A stretch of 64,000 nucleotides of DNA, from positions 1-64,000 of the forward strand of contig JADZCN010000006.1 in assembly GCA_020851565.1 (NCBI GenBank), written 5' to 3'. The notes beneath the pieces were generated by a model, which saw only the letters and a list, made by a program, of their open reading frames with translations, was not told where the DNA came from and did not search any database. The translations under genes and the position numbers were made by a program. Position 1 is the stretch's first letter, and each line of letters opens with the position of its first letter. This document shows positions 61,888 through 64,000 of the stretch, piece by piece. The DNA comes from Acidobacteriota bacterium (lineage in GTDB: Bacteria; Acidobacteriota; Vicinamibacteria; Vicinamibacterales; UBA2999).

Positions 61888-62786
61888 GCGGGCATCCGTC
61901 CGGTTCGCCCCCTCGCAAAGTCCACCAGGCCGCGCCACATCGCGTCACGGTGATCCCGCTTCTGCCGCCACTTCGGGCGGATGCTCCAGCTGGCGAGCGT
62001 CCTCAGGATCTGCGCCCAGGCGACGACCTTCGCCGGAAAAGGCGCGTGCTGGATGGAGAGCATCAGCAGGCGGTTGCGGGTGCTGTAGTAGGTGACCGAG
62101 GGTTTCGGCCGGTAGTCGCGCTGCACGCCCTTGTGCCAGACGCGGGCCGCGGGTGCCACGACGAGGCGCCAGCCGGCGCGCCCCGCGCGGACGCACCATT
62201 CCGTCTCTTCCCAGTAGATGAAGAAGCGCTCGTCGATGCCGCCGATCGCCTCGATCACCGCACGCCGCACCAGGATGGCGCAACCGGAGATCCACTGGAC
62301 GTCCCTGGGCGCGGCGAACTGACCACGGTCCAGCTCGTTCTGCCCCCAGTGGAAGCCTTCCCACCAGCGCGTCAGTCCGCCACCCGCCGACTGGATGACA
62401 CCCGGCTCGTCGTGGTGGTACACGATCGGCCCGACCACCCCGATGCGCGGGTCGCTCTCGCCGACCTGCACCATCGCTTCGAGGCAGTGCGGGTCGAGCA
62501 CCACGTCCTCGTTGAGGACGCACACCCAGTCGGCGCCCGTGTCCAGCGCGCGCTGGATGCCGACGTTGTTGTTGCCCGCATACCCGCGGTTCTCCTCGAG
62601 CTCGATGAGCTCGACGCCCGGGAATCGCGCGCGCACCGCGTCCGGCGATCCATCCGTGGACTGGCAGTCGAGCACGATGATACGGACGTTCGGGCAGGTG
62701 CCAGCCTCGAGCGAGGCGAGGCATTCCAGCGTGTCCTCGCGGCGGTTGCTGTTGAGGACCACGCAGGCGACGAGCGGGAGGGACAC
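61884..62786 (-). CDS. Glycosyltransferase family 2
   Basis: A 300-residue GT2 enzyme: VACVVLNSNRREDTLECLAS, IIVLDCQSTDGSPD, ENRGYAGNNNVGIQ and VLNEDVVLD (DxD position), with FIYWEETEWCVRAGRAGW on the acceptor side and a basic C-terminus. The GTG at 62786 is chosen because the domain begins two codons later; no strong Shine-Dalgarno is seen, so the start is uncertain by a few codons. Confidence 0.87.
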   Translation of the reverse strand: MSLPLVACVVLNSNRREDTLECLASLEAGTCPNVRIIVLDCQSTDGSPDAVRARFPGVELIELEENRGYAGNNNVGIQRALDTGADWVCVLNEDVVLDPHCLEAMVQVGESDPRIGVVGPIVYHHDEPGVIQSAGGGLTRWWEGFHWGQNELDRGQFAAPRDVQWISGCAILVRRAVIEAIGGIDERFFIYWEETEWCVRAGRAGWRLVVAPAARVWHKGVQRDYRPKPSVTYYSTRNRLLMLSIQHAPFPAKVVAWAQILRTLASWSIRPKWRQKRDHRDAMWRGLVDFARGRTGRMPA

Positions 62787-62830
62787 GGATGGTGTCAGGA
62801 AGTCGGACCCGGAACGCGAGACGGACGTGC

Positions 62831-63856
62831 CTACTGGCGGACGGTCGCTCCGCGCTCCACGGCCAGGGGCACGGCACCGAGCAGGCCGTAGGCCAGCGTC
62901 TTGGCGGTGCTGCCGGGCACGAAGATGATGTCGTTCGGCTGGATCGAAACCTCGGGCTTCCTGCCCTCGAAGACGGCCTTGATGTCCACGGGCATCTCGA
63001 GGCGGCGACCGGACTCGTCGAACCGGACGACGATGGCCTTGGCCAGCTTCGCCGTGCGCATCGGCCCGCCAGCCTTGGCAATGGCCTGGCTGCTCAGCAG
63101 CGTCGGCGGGTCCGGGAACTCGTACGCGCCGGGCTGGTTCACGTCGCCGACGACGAAGAAATGCTCCTTGCGCCGTTGCGGGACGTAGAGGACGTCGCCG
63201 CCGCGCAGCTTGACGTTGAGGTCCGGGCGGTTCCCCTCGTTGAGCGCGCGGAAGTCGATCTCGACGGCTTCGTCCGCGGCACTGGCGTCGGCGGCGCCGC
63301 CATTGGTGCCGTTGGTGGCCGCGGCACCGTCCGAACGGCGGCGATAGAGATAGCCGACCGGCGTCGCGACGTCGTTGAATCCGCCCGCGAGCGTGATGAG
63401 GTCGATGAGGTACATCTCGTCGCGGATGACGAACTGCCCGGGGTCCATCACCTCGCCCAGGATGTAGACGGGCTGCGCACGATACTGCTGGATGCTCACG
63501 CCCACCCACGGGTCCTTGACCAGCCCCTCGGTCCGCAGGCGTTCCGCGAGGTGGCGCTCGAGCCCGGAGGGCGTCATGTCGGCGACCTTGATCACACCCA
63601 GGAACGGCACGTGGATCTTGCCCGTATTGCTGACCCGAACGGTCTGCTCGAACTGCTTGATGTTCGAGACGGCGATGGAGAGCAGGTCCCCGGGGCCGAT
63701 GCGATAGCCGGGCTCGGTGCCCGCGGGCGCAGGCGCTGCCGCGCTCGTCGCGGAGGCCGCGGGAGCGGCTTCCTGCGCGTAGGACGGGGTCGCGAGCACG
63801 ACGGACAGGCCCAGCACCAGGGCTGGCAGCACTCGACGGGAAATCGGGGTGGTCAT
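62831..63856 (-). CDS. Polysaccharide export protein (Wza/OPX family, SLBB domains)
   Basis: A 341-residue periplasmic protein. Signal peptide 1-27 (ends SYAQ), Ala/Pro-rich linker, then the polysaccharide export domain YRIGPGDLLSIAVSNIKQFEQTV and SLBB-type blocks (YILGEVMDPGQF near 130; FFVVGDVNQPGAYEF near 235). No lipobox Cys and no C-terminal amphipathic helix typical of Wza, so it may be a shorter OPX protein needing a separate outer-membrane partner. The C-terminus IIFVPGSTAKTLAYG is shared with the next gene. Confidence 0.9.
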   Translation of the reverse strand: MTTPISRRVLPALVLGLSVVLATPSYAQEAAPAASATSAAAPAPAGTEPGYRIGPGDLLSIAVSNIKQFEQTVRVSNTGKIHVPFLGVIKVADMTPSGLERHLAERLRTEGLVKDPWVGVSIQQYRAQPVYILGEVMDPGQFVIRDEMYLIDLITLAGGFNDVATPVGYLYRRRSDGAAATNGTNGGAADASAADEAVEIDFRALNEGNRPDLNVKLRGGDVLYVPQRRKEHFFVVGDVNQPGAYEFPDPPTLLSSQAIAKAGGPMRTAKLAKAIVVRFDESGRRLEMPVDIKAVFEGRKPEVSIQPNDIIFVPGSTAKTLAYGLLGAVPLAVERGATVRQ

Positions 63857-63877
63857 GGCGCTTTCCTCGGCCCGGGC

Positions 63878-64000
63878 CTAGAAGATGAGCAGTCCCGAGA
63901 TGAGGACTCGCGGAATCGTGGACAGGATGCCGTACCCCATCGTCTTGGCCTCGCTGCCCGGAACGAAGATCACGTCGTTGGCCCGCACGTCGATGTCCGG
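63878..64000 (-). CDS. Polysaccharide export protein, C-terminal end (second copy)
   Basis: The last 40 residues of another export protein, cut by the window edge. It reads RANDVIFVPGSEAKTMGYG and ends in LISGLLIF, matching the C-terminus of the neighbouring gene, so two paralogues lie in tandem, 21 bases apart. The upstream part cannot be judged. Confidence 0.8.
   Translation of the reverse strand, partial: PDIDVRANDVIFVPGSEAKTMGYGILSTIPRVLISGLLIF

Overview
The window is very GC-rich, densely coded and free of any recognisable insertion sequence, phage or plasmid gene. The gene content points to an Acidobacteriota, most likely of the Vicinamibacteria type: a PadR regulator paired with a duplicated MacB/FtsX-type permease, a DUF5916 barrel protein, two M61 peptidases with PDZ domains, a Ser/Thr kinase with C-terminal TPR repeats, an S45 penicillin acylase, and short tandem repeats scattered through intergenic DNA. 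This taxonomic placement is inference from gene families, not from a marker gene. The only RNA gene seen is a tRNA-Ser(GCU).

Left part (1-21 kb): the start of argH; a penicillin acylase; a DinB protein, an ArsA-type ATPase and a small Cys-Cys-tailed protein in one operon; a four-helix bundle protein; a DUF5916 barrel protein divergent from an AraC regulator; an M61 peptidase divergent from a compact terminal-oxidase operon (subunit I fused to subunit III, a 52-residue CPIC membrane protein, subunit II); and a coupled signalling operon running hybrid histidine kinase, then Ser/Thr kinase-TPR, then a second M61 peptidase.

Middle part (21-42 kb): tRNA-Ser, an M20 peptidase, a J-domain protein, a CoA-transferase, three small envelope/stress proteins, a lipoprotein, the scar of a deleted AraC/NmrA-like divergent pair, a vanadium-haloperoxidase-like protein, a kinase fused to a BRCT domain, PadR plus permease, a lipoprotein behind a perfect FNR-type box, a metallo-beta-lactamase-fold hydrolase, a P-type ATPase coupled to a sugar-dehydrogenase-like protein, a second DinB protein, and a large secreted protein with PD40 repeats, one CxxCH haem site, a discoidin-like domain and two fibronectin type III domains.

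Right part (42-64 kb) is one surface-polysaccharide locus. Two Wza-like export proteins, an ABC exporter (Wzm/Wzt), seven soluble glycosyltransferases, one membrane glycosyltransferase, and GmhA/HddA/HddC for GDP-D-glycero-alpha-D-manno-heptose, with a GalE-like epimerase, are joined by three tandem asparagine-synthetase-like paralogues that lack the glutaminase cysteine. Most junctions are ATGA or TGATG overlaps, so the locus is probably translationally coupled.

The most unusual thread is a set of short tandem repeats (7, 8, 9 and 10 bp families). They fill intergenic gaps and also sit in frame inside genes exactly at domain linkers: before the catalytic Ser of the penicillin acylase, between subunits I and III of the oxidase, and between the kinase domain and membrane anchor of the Ser/Thr kinase. 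In one place they supply a start codon and the preceding stop codon. No gene-free stretch longer than about 300 bases exists apart from 21154-21566, which holds the tRNA and GC-rich hairpin repeats.
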